Shown here piece by piece: positions 50,835 to 63,380 of a stretch of 64,000 nucleotides of DNA. This DNA comes from Carallia brachiata (Eukaryota; Streptophyta; Magnoliopsida; Malpighiales; Rhizophoraceae): positions 434,001 through 498,000 of the forward strand of contig JADCRB010000111.1 of assembly GCA_021464245.1 (NCBI GenBank), in the 5' to 3' direction. The notes beneath the pieces are model-generated. The model saw only the letters and a program-made list of their open reading frames with translations, had not been told where the DNA came from and did no database searches. Made by a program: the position numbers and the translations under genes. Numbering within the stretch: position 1 is the stretch's first letter; every line of letters begins with the position of its first letter.

Positions 50835-51035
50835 TAAAAATTTTATTAGTCACAATCATTATTTATCTTTTCTTTTACAGTTGTCATACGTGATACATGT
50901 TGATTGGTTATCAAAAAAAAAAAAGAAAGTCAAATAAATTACAAATTTATCATAAAAGATATTGATGTATTGATTTTTTATTGGGAAATATAAAAGAGAA
51001 GATAAAAAGTAACTATTACTAGCAAACCTTTAAAT
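50835..51035. mobile_element. Inverted-repeat MITE, third copy
   Basis: Lies just outside unit B. The left arm is TTATTAGTCACAATCATTAT followed by TTATCTTTTCTTTTA; the right arm, reverse-complemented, is GCTAGTAATAGTTACTTTTT followed by ATCTTCTCTTTTA. It shares the central TGTTGATTGGTTATC-type sequence with the copies in units A and B. Confidence 0.55.
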
Positions 51036-51324
51036 ATAATTAGAGACAACGAATAAATAATATAATTTTAAAAATTATTTTATTTTTTATTAATTCACTT
51101 TTTTTGTGTAATATAATAATAATAATTATTATTATTTTGATCCATCGGTGGATAAAGTACCCAATATTACAAAGCAACAAAGATCACCAAAAGAGGCTTG
51201 AGTAGCACTCGCCTAGGCCACTATACACCAATCAAATCCTGCAAAAGCAAAAAATGAAGGGCTTCAGGAGGCTGAAAAAAAAAAGATGGACCCCCTGTGG
51301 TAACGCAAACGCGTACCCTGCCAG

Positions 51325-54300
51325 TCAGTCAACCACAGCATTCCCTTCACGGTATATATGTGCAATATTGACCTCCCAGTCCCTATTCAACAACTCTTGG
51401 GATCCACGAACTAAGTTTGCGTGGGGATGGGTATTAAGGACCCCAGTTCGGAGAATGGTGACAACGACCTCAGAGTCAACCTGCACCTGTAGCTTATCAA
51501 TGTGGAATTGCCAGGCCAGTTTGAGTCCATGAAAAAGAACCCCCACAATTCTGCCACCACTGCTGAAGCAACCCGATATTATGTGCAAATCCCCCAACCA
51601 AACGCCCCTATGGTCCCGAAGAGTCCCTCCAGCAATAGCCAGGCCAGAGGAGGATTGTGATGCACCATCAGTGTTGAGCATAATCCAGCCCGGTGGTAGA
51701 GGTTGCCAGCCAACCATGACTTCTTATAAATTTGCACTAGTTGTTGTTGGTTCACACAAGGATCAGATCCTTTACATTCAAGGAAAAAATTCCTGATAGC
51801 AGCCACACTGTAAGACTGATAAGATTTCCCAGCAAATACTTGTTCATTGCGCTATTTCCATACCCACCACAAAGTGATGGCAAACAGGGAGTGCCAATCC
51901 CCAGCCTTATCCGGAGACACACCACTCGACGTGCCAAATTATAGATTAACCAGTCCTGCATCCCATACCCAAAAAAAGCAGCCGTATCTTCCCTTCAGAC
52001 TAATCAATGCCATAAATTAGCAACTATCTGACAGTCCCTGAACAAATGAGAAGGAGTCTCAGAGAAATTCCCATGCAAGGGGCAGGTGTTAACTACAATA
52101 AACCCACGTCAGCGTTTTTTGAAATTACACATAACTTTACCATGAAGCACCTGCCAAAGGAAACATCTAATTTTTCTGAACATCGAACCTTCCAAATCCA
52201 TTTAAAGGGGCCCTGTCATGTAGCGAGCTTGGTCGACGTAGTAAGGACCAACAAGCTAGATTAACCGAGAACTGCCCATTTGAAGAATTTTTCCATGCGA
52301 GAACATCGAGATTTGGGAAGCCATCTTGGATAGACTTAGGGGCCAACAAGCTAAGGGTCGGGAGAGGCAAGACGTCTTGTAGTGTCCGCCAATCCAAACT
52401 TGTATTTTCTAACCAATAATCCCGTACAGTGAGCTGTCGTTCTGTAGGGCTAAGTGGTCTCAAAGCATGCTGCTGCAAAATGCCCTCTTCCAGCCAAACA
52501 TCCGACCAAAACTTAACCGAACGCTCATCCTCAATGCGGCACATCAAACCCTATTGCATCATGTCATATGCTCCCACCATACTTCTCCAGCAGTGCGAAG
52601 CCCCAACCTTGCGTTCCACCCCTCCGAAACCTACCGCACAATATTTCCCCTTTGAAACCCTCATCCATAGGCTATCTGGCTCCTTTAAAAAACGCCAACA
52701 CAACTTGGATAGTATGGCCTTGTTGGCGAGTAAAGACTGGCGGACAACCAAACCTTCCCAAATTTTTGGCTGACACACGGTCCCCCACTTGACCAAATGG
52801 ACCTGTTGTCCCTGCTCATTAGCACCCCATAGGAAATCCCTGTTCAAACAATCAAGTTTCTTGCATAGTGCAATAGGCAAGGTTGCCGTTTACATAACAT
52901 ACACGGGGAATGCATAAGTCACTGACTTTATAAGTGTTAATCGGCCTGTAAAGGAGAGATAACGGTCTTTCCATCCTGATAGGCGATTTTGCACTTTGGC
53001 TAACACATGTTGAAAGGTAGTCTCTGAGGCGCAACCATTAATTGTGGGCATGCCGAGATAGTGTCCCAAATCGTCTGTCAGTTTGATCCCAGCCTCACGA
53101 CTCAATTGCTGAGCCCCGCTACAGTCTACATTAAAAGAGACCATAAGCTTGGATTTTAAGAGATTAACCCACTGGCTTGCACACTTGCAAAATTTATTGA
53201 CACAAGTTTTGATTACTTCAACTTGACTGCTATTTGCCTCAGTAAAGAGCACAACATCATCAGCAAAAAAGAGGTGTGTCAACCCAAGGCCACGTCGGGA
53301 GAGCTTGATAGGCTTCCACCTTACCTGATTCACCTCGCTAACAATTAAATGAGCTAGACGCTCGAGGCATAGCATGAAAATGTAGGGTGAGAGCGGGTCT
53401 CCCTGCCTAATTCCTCTCATTGGGTGGAACTCCTCTGTTTTGTGCCATTCCAAAGTACTCTCATTGATGCTGTAGTAAGACATGCCATAATTAATGACAC
53501 CCATGAACTTGGAAGGGATAATTCTTCCAGTGTATCTCGGATGAAATCCCAACTTAGCCGATCGTAGGCTTTCTCAAGGTCCAATTTGAATACCACCCAA
53601 CCTTTTTTCCCTTTAAGTCTACACATAGAATGTACCACTTCTTGGAGGAAAATGATGTTATCTGAGTTGTGTCGGCTTAGAACAAAGCTAGATTGAGTAA
53701 GTGCAATCCACTTTGGAAGAAACTCCTTTAAGCGATTTACAATCGCTTTGGTCACCAACTTGTAAGTGACGTTACATAAACTAATAGGACGAAAGTCTGT
53801 AATTCTAAGTGGAGGTTCAACTTTGAGAATGAGAGCCAGTAAGGTATCATTGACCAAAGGTGGCATGGGACGATTATTGAGTATTTGGAGCACCAAACTG
53901 GACACAGATGGGCCAACTATCTCCCACATCCGTTGAAAAAATAAGGCATGGAACCCATCCACACTGGCGCTTTATGGGGATCCATTGAAAAGAGCGCCCG
54001 TGAGATTTCCCCCGCGGTGAAGGGTCGAATCAGCTTCCTGAGCTCTGGGTCAAACAACCTATAAAACATTCGAGGACAATCAAATTCCTCTCAAAAGCCC
54101 ATATCAGGAGTATAGAGTTGTTTAAAATACTGGCAAGCATGTGACTGAAGGTCAGTATCAGTATGTAACCATTGATTATCTTCATTTTTAAGTGCCTCAA
54201 TTTTGTTTTTTTTTCTACGAATGATGGTGGTAGCATGAAAATACTTAGTATTGTGATCGCCCTCCGATATCCACCGAACCCTTGACTTTTGAAACCACGG

Positions 54301-54652
54301 GACCTCCTCTTGTTTTAGGACATAAGACAATTCCAACTGTAAGCTCCTTTTGAGGTTGCATAAGCCAGGGGAGAAAAAAGGGTCCAGAGTTAGCTGACAG
54401 CCCTTAAGTTGAGCCAACAAGTGCCTCTTAGGTATTCCATAAGGCCCATATGCCCCCACTGAGACCCAAGGCTTCCTCTCTTAAAACACCAGAGTACCCT
54501 ATATCCTTACAAACCTCATCAACTCGCACACCGTTAATCTTCGGTTCAACTAGCACAAGCAAATAAGGGTTATGCATTTGCATAAACATCCGAACCGTGC
54601 GTAAGAACTCCTCACTCCTTGTACCACGGCAATTCCAAAATAAGCAATCCAT
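51325..54652 (-). pseudogene. LINE ORF2 remnant: endonuclease start, reverse transcriptase, RNase H
   Basis: Endonuclease N-terminus (FWNCRG, LVLVEPKI) at 54652-54430, then a jump to the pre-RT region, with the rest of the endonuclease missing. Pre-RT QKSRVRWISEGDHNTKYFH lies near 54240-54290. Reverse transcriptase shows DFRPISLCNVTYKLVTKAIV near 53770, the first catalytic Asp in FKLDLEKAYDRLSWDF near 53570, RGIRQGDPLSPY near 53400, and the catalytic FADD near 53260. The zinc-binding-type region follows near 52100-52550. RNase H has LNTDGASQSS with its catalytic Asp near 51675, VDSEVVV, and YREGNAVVD at its end. Frame changes occur around 53430, 52890, 52550 and 54000, so no functional protein is made. 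Its role was copying LINE RNA into DNA. Confidence 0.88.
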
Positions 54653-55276
54653 AAATGGGGAAAGGAAGAAAAATTACCACCAAGTCAAGCCTCTATGGGC
54701 TGACGCTCCCAAGCGACAAGTCGAGCCTGCTCCAATGTCTCAGACACCTAACCATAGGTGTCTCTGCAACTTGGGACGAAAGGCTGACAACTGGTCCCAA
54801 CCCATCATCACACTCCATTCTACCCACAATATCTGGCTATTTGGGTTGAGGTTGAATTTTATTAGTAAAAGAGCCCATAGGGTTAGCAAGTAGTCCAACT
54901 TCTGACTCCATTCGGTCTCTTACAACCCGTGAATCTAGGCCCCCTGCATTGGGGAGCCTGGCTAAAGGAACAAACATGGGAATAAGCCCGCTCTCTTGTG
55001 GCATTGGCACCATCTTTACAGGAGCAGCTACTGATAGAGTATCTCATTTGGAGTCAAGCGTGATGGGGATAATTGCCTTGGCAACTCCTCTGTTAGCAGA
55101 GGGATGGTTGCTAGAAACGGCAACCCGGCCAATGTTAGGTCCCTGCCCACGTGGCCGCTCTATTGTCTGCTCAGTCCTATGACTTCTAAGTCTAGAGCTG
55201 CTAGTGGCCATCGCTGGAGGGAAATCCCCCGGACGAGTCCTTGAGTTGGTGTCAGCGCTGTCACCTTCCCCATCGT

Positions 55277-56281
55277 CTAAAATAGCAAATCTCGACCCTT
55301 AGCCCGGGCGCCCAACCCCTGTAACAGAACCCTTACCCATTGCCTTAGCACTAGCGCTTCTAATGCCTCCTTTAGTCCCATTTTGACCAGACCACTGTCG
55401 AGTCGGGCGTGGTGCAAACATCCAGGGGCCATAGGTGGCCCCATCAGCAAAAAATTTCGCAACCTTACCTAAGTCTGGGTGGTGCTTGCCCCTAGCAGCT
55501 GGGTCTTCCACTTTGCATCCACCAGGACTGTGCCCATATTTTTTGCACTCAAAACAAACATTCCCAAGTCTTTCATACTCAACTCACCTCACTTGCCCTC
55601 CAACTCGATATTTGGTGATTAGGGGTTGAGAAAGGTCAATCTCCACACAGAGCCAAGCATAAGTACCCTGAGTGCCTTCCAAAGTATTTTTATCCACCCT
55701 GATCATCTTGTCAAACAGGCTCCCCATCTTCCAGAGGACTTTAACATGGTAGTATTCTACCGGGAGCTACGGTAGACGAATCCAAGCTGCGACACGGTCT
55801 ATTCTGGCTTCATCAGGGTTGAAATCCGGTTGCCACCTCCTCAGTGTAAAGTAGTGGCCCGCAACTAGCCAGGGGCCCCCACGGATTACCATCTCATAAT
55901 CCTCAGAGTTACCCATGCGGATCAAGAAAAACCCATTACCCATATCTATGAGGCGGAACCGATCAGTTGTTGCTCACAATTGCATTAATCGACGGTGGAA
56001 AAATGCATAACTCAATTTCGACCTAAGACTTTCACAATCAAAGCACACTTCCACGACTCTCGCAGCTCAGATTTCTCTACCGCAGATAGTGGGAGTGCAG
56101 GACAATCCTTCGAACCCCGATCACTTTCATCATCTGAAACTACTCCTTCATCTTCGTCGTCTGTCAGCATCTTGCCTTCGTAACCCCAAAGACCACCTTT
56201 TTCTAATGTGAGAACGACATCCCGATAAGACACGAGAGGCCGTTTCTCAATACCTCCACCTATAGATCCATCATGGACCAA
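55277..56281 (-). pseudogene. LINE ORF1 remnant (DUF4283 and CCHC zinc knuckle)
   Basis: Start region near 56281, then the DUF4283 signature WKCALIVKVLGR, LIDMGNGFFLIRMGN, GGPWLVAGHYFTLRRW, AAWIRLP and CVEIDLSQPL, followed by a CCHC knuckle CFECKKYGHSPGGC near 55540. It is broken by at least three stops (for example after VKVLGRN and after AAWIRLP). The intact family member is an RNA-binding chaperone of plant LINEs. Confidence 0.8.
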
Positions 56282-56451
56282 GGTAGCAGCCCAATGAGTA
56301 CCTTTTCTTTCTACCCGCTTAACCTTTTTAGTGCTTCGATTTGATTGATCTTATTCGCCGGATGGTGTCAGCGCATTGAGAGAAGCCTCCATTCACATCG
56401 CTTTCCAGAACATTCTTTTTTGTATAATTATTTTTTTAACTCACTTTTTTT

Positions 56452-57255
56452 CTCTTTACCTTGTGACTGGTCCGCCCATATTTAGGCCTTGAGGGAAAAG
56501 GATATGAGGAGTAGGCGAGAGTTCAAACCCAGTGGTAGGGCAATGGCCAGCTCTTTATTAACTTTTTGTATCATTATAGAGACGTCTGTATCTTTTTTTA
56601 TTAGTTTTTTTTTTTTTTTTGGTTTGTATTAATAGGAAAAGTTCTTTTCATTCTCATAAAATATAAACTTTTTTTTATGAAATTAAAATTCAAAATCTTT
56701 AAAAAGAAAATATTAAATTATAATTATTAGAGTGTTTGGTAAAAGATAACATTTATATCATTTTATTAATTGTATCCATCGTTTATGTGTCCAACAAGAG
56801 TTTTTTTATGCGCTGGGAAAAAAATGACAGAAGTACCTGTACATGGGTTGGAAGGGCCAGAGCGAAGACCCTTTTGTCAACCTTAACTGGAGCCTAATGT
56901 AATCTGGAATAACAGAGGCTCTGGACAAAAATCATGGTTTGGTCGTGCTTTTTTGCCCATCATAAGGAGCAACCCCTAGTAGACCGATCCACTGAAGTAT
57001 AAGATGGGCTCAGGTCAGATAATGGGCTGCAACTATTGGACCTAAACCACGAAAGAACCAGCTACTAATCAAATTCAACTGTCAGGCACATCTTGGTTAA
57101 AACAAGTCAAAAATCTCATTTGTCTACTTTCTGTCTCTTTCTGAGCCTTTTTTTTTTTACTATTAAAAAAGGTTGAAAGGCTAAAAAATAAAAATAGAAT
57201 TAAGAATACAAAAATAGGAGGTCTCAATAAAATATTTCAAATCTCGATCGATTGG
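56452..57255. other. Intergenic, no gene recognised
   Basis: AT-rich with T runs near 56609 and 57150. No gene, RNA or delimited repeat recognised. Confidence 0.5.
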
Positions 57256-57540
57256 GTTATAAAAATGAGACACTTCACTTGTACGTTGCTCACATGAAAA
57301 TCTTTTGGACGAAACAGTGGAATGGAAGGCAACGAGATGGCGTTTTCTTGTGCCCCACACCACATGACGTTGCTACCTATAATCATGTGCAGTGGATATA
57401 TCCCCAGAGAGTGGCTAATTTCTGGATGGCAATTGCCAATGAACCCCGGCTCCTCTGGAATTCTAAATGCACTTGTGGAACAGCAAAAATCTTTGATGGA
57501 AGAATTGGAGTACAGCTATGTTCGCATTCCGTCTCCGTAA
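57256..57540 (+). other. Unrecognised 72-codon ORF with TATA box
   Basis: TATAAAAA (57258-57265) lies about 60 bp before an ATG at 57322 that opens 72 codons to 57540. The region is GC-richer than its surroundings. The product has no domain I recognise, and other frames overlap it, so coding status is uncertain. It could be a fragment of a host gene. Confidence 0.2.
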
Positions 57541-58261
57541 CCCACAATCGTGCGATAAGATTGGCTCCAAGCCTGCATAAAGTTAACAAAATAACATTTT
57601 TAGGTGTGGAAAGTTGGGACCCTATTGAACCAATAGGCAAGGGATAATCTATAGTTCCTTGCCTGATCATGCCCCTGGGCCAATTATGACGTATTGATGA
57701 TGCAAGCAGTAGCGAAATTTTGTTCATTTAAATTAAGAAGTAGGGAATAAATCAGGAAAGCACGGGATAAATTAAGGGTCATTAAAATTAGAATATACAA
57801 TTAAGAAATTTTGGTAAAGTATCTTAATGCGTTAAAAGCGTATAATGAAAGAAGACGTTAAGATCAAGTTTTGGATTCAATTATATAATTGGACTCCCTA
57901 CATAAATTTAATAAATTTCTTTATGGAACCCATAATCAATGAGAGAGTATTATAAATTTATGATCATTAGATGAGATAGCAAATGGTACAAAACTGTTTC
58001 AAAACGCAAGAAAATCCGATTGTTATAAAGCACAGAACAAATTTATTTGTGCAGAAGCAAAGTTACCAGTTTCTATAAGCTGTCCCAATCCCAGTTTTAG
58101 TTGACCAGGGGAAGGCTAATTTGGTAAATAAGAGGAAGGCCAATTTGGTAAATACAATGCCAGACATGTCAACTTCGTGTTCAATTGGAGCCATTGACAT
58201 TTTATATTTCCATCTCTCGAACACATGCAAGTGCAAAAGGTGCCAACATTATTCTTATGTT
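57541..58261. other. Intergenic and PME upstream region
   Basis: AT-rich. A weak TATA-like TTTATATTT near 58200 is about 60 bp before the PME ATG. Nothing else recognised. Confidence 0.4.
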
Positions 58262-61215
58262 ATGGCTCCAAAATCCCACTTGCATTTCCTTCTCTTTATT
58301 CATTTATTATTTTTTATTGGGTCAGGGTCGTCTTCTTCATGGAGTTTAGACAGGGAAACGGACTTCAACAATTGGGTATCGTGGAATGTTGATAATTATA
58401 ATCTCCAAAGGACGGCCATTTTAGAATCAAAATCTCTCATTCAGCCACCTTCGAGCGCTACTGGCAAAGTCCTTGATGACAAGCTAAGAGAAGCCGAGAT
58501 GAACAATGTGACAATAAAGGTGTGCCAAGATGGAAGTGGCGATTTCAAGACTATAAGAGAGGCCATCAACAGTATTCCCCCATACAACACCAGAAGAGTT
58601 ATAATAGTGATTAAACCTGGTGTTTATAGGTACGTCTTAATTAAATAAATCACATTTATGCCTTAAAACTTCTTAATTACATTGAAGCCATAATCTTGTT
58701 ACTTGGTTGAAAGACACTCCTTCTTGTATCGTTTTTTAGATTTTTAATAATGATGTAAGTGAAGAATGTTAATTAATAAGTGTTATTCAGTTAGTTATTA
58801 AACAGTATGTCTAAGTGGAAAGTAGGAGTTCGAACCTCATTTTTTACCATTCCTCCTTAGCCATGACACTCCTTCAAAACTTGAAGAGTGTTAAATGGAG
58901 ATGCTAAAATTGCAAGGATTTCCTGCAGGGAAAAAGTTGTCATCCCAAGAACATTGCCTTTCATTACATTTTTGGGTGATTCAATCGACCCACCAACTAT
59001 AACTGGCAACGACACTGCATCCGTTATTGGAAAATATGGGAGGCCATTGGGGACATTTCATAGTGCAACTGTGGCCGTTGATTCCAATTATTTTGTTGCT
59101 ATCAACATGAAATTTGAGGTAATATTGACAGAACGATGAATTACTGCTTTGTATTTATGATCAAAGTTGAGTTGTTATTCACTTTCCTTCCTCATCTAGC
59201 TATTTCCCCAAAATTTTTTAATTGCATTCCAACAACCTTCCTTTACCTCCAAAGGCATGCTTTATCTACATGACTACATTCCTCGTAATATCTGTGACAT
59301 GTTTTATTTTTTTTCTTCTTCGACAAAATTTAAAATTTTTGAAGTTTTTGATTTAGAATTAGACAGGATTACATTTCAGATTCTCAATTCCAATTTTCAA
59401 AATGAAAGAACATGAACAAGACGGCAATATATCTAGTTCAATGTCGATTTAAATTACTAATTGATTTCAATTTCAATTCCAATTCTAAATCGGACTATGG
59501 TCAAGTCTACCTCAGTCAATTAGATGACTAGGTAAAAATTTTTAAAGGTTTTTTATTGAAAATAGAAATAGAAATTTTTATATAGAGACTCAACTTATGC
59601 TCTATTTTATAAGAACAAAAAATCTACAATAATTTTATTAACATTAATTCGACAAATACTATCAATCTTAGCTATCGGATTATTGTTATTCTGGTATAGT
59701 CAATATTTCATAAAAGTATACGAAAATTGAGACTCTACGTCCCAAAGAAAATTAAACGCGTTTGCACTTCAGTCTCCATTGGAACCCCCCCACCAAGCAC
59801 TATTTTGTTAGCTATGTTTAAACTAGGTGGATTCACTTTTTTTTTTATTACTTCTTTTTTTTTTTTTAACTACGAGGAAGGTACTAAATCACTAAAACTT
59901 AAATACGAGACTAAAAAGTATCACTTTTCTCAATTAATTGCTCATAAACTTTCACACCTCTTTTTTAGAATTAGAATTCAATATTTGTAAGATATAAATT
60001 TTAAATCTTAATTACGTGAGTGAACAAAAAAATAACAATTTTAATTTCTTAGATACACTAATGAACCAATGGATTTTCGTCATTTGTTTTTAATAAAAAA
60101 CGCTAATTAGTGGAATTTGATGTAATTGCAGAATACAGCTGCACATGTGATTGGATCCAGAGGAGGGCAAGCCGTGGCACTACGCGTATCGGGGAACAAG
60201 GCGGCGTTCTACAACTGCAGCTTTTATGGGGATCAGGATACGCTTTATGACCACAAGGGCCTCCATTATTTCAATAGCTGCTTCATCCAAGGTTCCGTTG
60301 ATTTCATTTTCGGCTCCGGCAGGTCCCTTTACGAGGTCGTTTCAACATTCGAAAAATTTTTAAGTTAAAAAGAATTTGTGTGGGGCTGGGCTAGTTTAGC
60401 TAAGGGCATCGTATTTAATAATAGAAAAAAGGTATAAATTCCGATTTATGTTGTCTGAATCTTCCATTTGATTGAAATAAGAGTGAGATTTTTTGAAATC
60501 ACCATAATATTTTTATAATAAGAATGTAAGAAGTACTTATTATTTTTTTTAGTTATAAAAAGTATTATTGTGATTTCAAACTCTTGTTTCAATCGGATAA
60601 ACTCTGGAACAACAAAAAATTGGAGTCGGTAACCGTACTGTTAATATTAACAACAAAAATCATATTTTGTGTGTAGAAGTGCCATCTGAATTCAATTACC
60701 CAGAAGCGGGCTTCGATCACAGCTCAAAAACGCAGCAACCCATCATTGGAAAGTGGATTTTCCTTCAAAGATTGCGTGATAACTGGAAGTGGCTTGGTTT
60801 ATCTTGGTAGAGCCTGGGGAGACTATTCCCGGGTCGTTTTCTCCTACACATACATGGACAAGATTGTGCTTCCCCAAGGTTGGAGTGACTGGGGCGTTCA
60901 AAGACGAGACACGTAAGAAAATCAAATAATGGTTCATTTCAATAACTGCAAAATGCAAAATTTTTTTACTGTAACAAAAATCTGCCAGTAATCGAAGAAT
61001 TTACTTGAGTTTTCTTTTTTCTTTTTTTTTTTTTTTTGGTTTTTTCCCTCACTCTGTTTTACAGTAGAGTGTTTTATGGAGAATACAAGTGCACTGGGCC
61101 TGGAGCGAACATGACTGGAAGGGTGCAATGGGCTCGTGTTTTGACAGATGAAGAAGCTGAGCCTTTTTTAGGAACCCACTATGTGGATGGCGAAACTTGG
61201 CTCATTAGCGCTTAA
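58262..61215 (+). CDS. Pectin methylesterase (pectinesterase), secreted
   Basis: Removes methyl esters from cell-wall homogalacturonan. Exons: 58262-58629, 58929-59118, 60132-60335, 60677-60912, 61065-61215, joining in frame to 382 residues. The ATG at 58262 is chosen because it opens a signal peptide ([20 protein letters not shown]); an upstream in-frame Met at 58121 would bury it. The catalytic domain starts at about residue 90 ([20 protein letters not shown]). Motifs in order: [18 protein letters not shown] with the oxyanion Gln, YGDQDTLYD with a catalytic Asp, [10 protein letters not shown] with the second Asp, and [11 protein letters not shown] with the substrate Arg. There is no long PMEI-type pro-region, so it is the pro-less plant class. 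The C-terminus [15 protein letters not shown] is complete. Which Arabidopsis PME is the orthologue is not clear. Confidence 0.94.
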
Positions 61216-61866
61216 AATTTTGAACTTCGCTTTGGATTGTACTTCGTTCCTAACTTGTGCCTGAAGGGGGATCCCATTCAAAGCAATGTAGGAATTATAA
61301 ATGTGTTATCTACTTGAGAACAAATTTCCCAAAAATACATATTTCTGCCTGTACTATTATTATATATTAATTTCTAAGCTCTGCGTAATGCACGGGTTGT
61401 GTACATTATGTCATAATATAATAATTTTGATATGAAAATAATAACTTGAATATAATTAAAAAAAATTGAATAATGTGATATTTAACTTTATCTACATCGA
61501 TTGGAAGAATCTTCTTCAATAGCAATACATTATTCTCTCATATAACCTATTCTTTTTTTAAAACATAGAAAAAAATGGTTAATTAATTAATAAATAAGTA
61601 TTCAATTTAAAACTTAATTAAATCCTAAATTTAAGGAATTTGCTACCTAAACGAGAATAACCTTTAAAATGAATGAAAGAATATCTTAAAATTTCTTTCT
61701 TCTTGATGTATTATTATTATATGGATAACCTAATGATGCACAAAATTCTAGATGCATCACAAGATTGATTGAGACCATGTGCATTAAAAATTGGTATGTC
61801 TATCAATTGTATACTCATAAAATTGGGAAGATGAAATTAATTGCGAGGAAGAACAGCCTACTGCTT

Positions 61867-62100
61867 TCAAGGCCAAATGCAAGACTCAGCCATCTTCCAG
61901 CTCTGAGCATCCCCCTCTTCACTGTTGTCCTGCTTCTCTGTGACAAAGGCAATTTCTTGATCAGTCCTATGTTTTGGCTGTCTGTGGCAGCTGGGCTCAT
62001 GAACTTCTTCCTTGGCCTCCACCTTAAAATCACGTGACTGAACATCGTCCCGCTGCCTGCATCTCAGCAGAGCTTCCAGTAGCAATAACAATGTAGCCAT
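61867..62100 (-). CDS. Small hypothetical ORF (77 codons)
   Basis: Opens MATLLLLLEALLRCRQRDD, a short hydrophobic start followed by a charged, hydrophilic remainder. On the same strand a TATATAG box lies at 62132-62141, but this is only about 35 bp from the ATG and leaves almost no leader. No homologue was recognised. It may be a first exon, a peptide gene or chance. Confidence 0.2.
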   Translation of the reverse strand: MATLLLLLEALLRCRQRDDVQSRDFKVEAKEEVHEPSCHRQPKHRTDQEIAFVTEKQDNSEEGDAQSWKMAESCIWP

Positions 62101-63367
62101 TTTAGAACAAAGGGCACGATTCCGTTCTCTATATAAGCAATTAAGTCAACATAGGTTTTAACTACCCTTCTGAAAATTCGATTAATTTTCTAGCAAGGAT
62201 GTTCTTTCTTCTTTTCCTTCTCCATTTCTCTTGGTGGAAGAAGTTAAAGAGAGTCTAGGAGTTAGGACTTCGCATATATAATACTGTGGGCTGTAAAATG
62301 CATGATGGTTGAGAAATAACGTTATTGTTGGCATAAAATGGTTATCTAGCATAGCTAACACAGAAGTAGCTTCTTCATACAAGTTGGCATGTTTGCTATG
62401 TGAAATCAATAATTGAAGAGATGAAACAAAAAGTTTCTCAATGCAATATTCGTGCTTTTGGCCATCTAATAATAATCTTCCTTCGCACGAGTCAATGGGC
62501 GTTGAACAACCTCAGGACTCAAGTCCAGGAAGGCAGAGGTAGACTGGGGAGAAGCCATATATCTACTGTAAAACTTTAGTTACATGATTCGCTCACGCAA
62601 TGGGTGTTAAAGTTCAACATCTGTGACTAATCTAGTAAACTTGTTCAACAGGGCTATTGTAATCTAATAATTACCGGCCAATTCGATTGCAACGAATCAT
62701 ATAGTAAACTATAATGTAACTTTAGGGAAAAGTCTAATAAAATTAAAACGCAAACTAAAGACAAACTTATAATAATCTTGAAAATTCACTACTACAAGGC
62801 ATTGATACTATGTCAAGAAAATAATTCCACTCAAAAACTTAAATTGTTAGCTAAAATCTAAAAATGAATTATATATCAAATTCTAATCAGAACAAAAGAA
62901 AATTACAAAGAATATGAATTAAAAAAATAAATATTTTTTGATATAATAAAAAAGTAACCTACTCTGTAATTTTCCAAATAGGTTTATTAAGTATAAAATT
63001 AATCTACATACACTCAGAACTTAAATAAACACACATATAATTTACCACAGAAAAAAAAGAAAAAAACATCGGGAAAAAGGAAGAACAAAAAGTATTGCCG
63101 CCGATCGAATGTTCTGTATGGTGAACCTCAAACCGTGTCCTATATACATCTTAAAAAAGATGTTACGTTTTCCATGTTATGTGTTGCCGATCTACAAGAA
63201 ACGTATAATTAACATCGGAATGCCAATTATGTATAAAATTACGCATTTTCTAACTCTTATGAAACAATGTACTTGTCGCCGGCGGCAGCCGGAATCTTGA
63301 AGAGGTCAAGCCGGCTATCTCCTAACGAAGAGAGTATGCAGCTTTCTTGTATTCGCTCCAAGTGACG

Positions 63368-63380
63368 GGCTTATATAGCC
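63368..63380. promoter_or_regulatory. Near-palindromic TATA-like site
   Basis: GGCTTATATAGCC reads TATATA on both strands, inside a GC-richer block (63260-63540) with CCGCC words. It could be a core promoter in either direction, but no convincing gene was found on either side. Confidence 0.25.

Larger units (their letters stand above)
51106..56437 (-). mobile_element. Degenerate L1-type LINE (5.3 kb)
   Basis: Reads on the minus strand from about 56437 (5') to 51106 (3'). Order: DUF4283/zinc-knuckle ORF1, endonuclease start, reverse transcriptase, RNase H, 3' region ending in an AAT-rich tail (51106-51133). Near-identical 14-bp direct repeats flank it: AATTCACTTTTTTT (51092-51105) and AACTCACTTTTTTT (56438-56451). 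This is the target duplication expected of target-primed reverse transcription. Several stops, frameshifts and an endonuclease deletion make it inactive. Confidence 0.9.

Noticed and set aside
52429..52792. Plus-strand open frames across 51.2-55.6 kb
   Set aside because: They are antisense shadows of the minus-strand LINE reverse transcriptase and RNase H.
57252..57647. 131-codon plus-strand frame
   Set aside because: Overlaps another frame with the better TATA-ATG spacing, has no recognisable domain, and neither could be supported as a gene.
61380..61410. TAATGCACGGGT-like sequence, considered as a Helitron end
   Set aside because: No TC 5' end, no 3' hairpin-CTRR terminus and no A/T insertion site could be identified.
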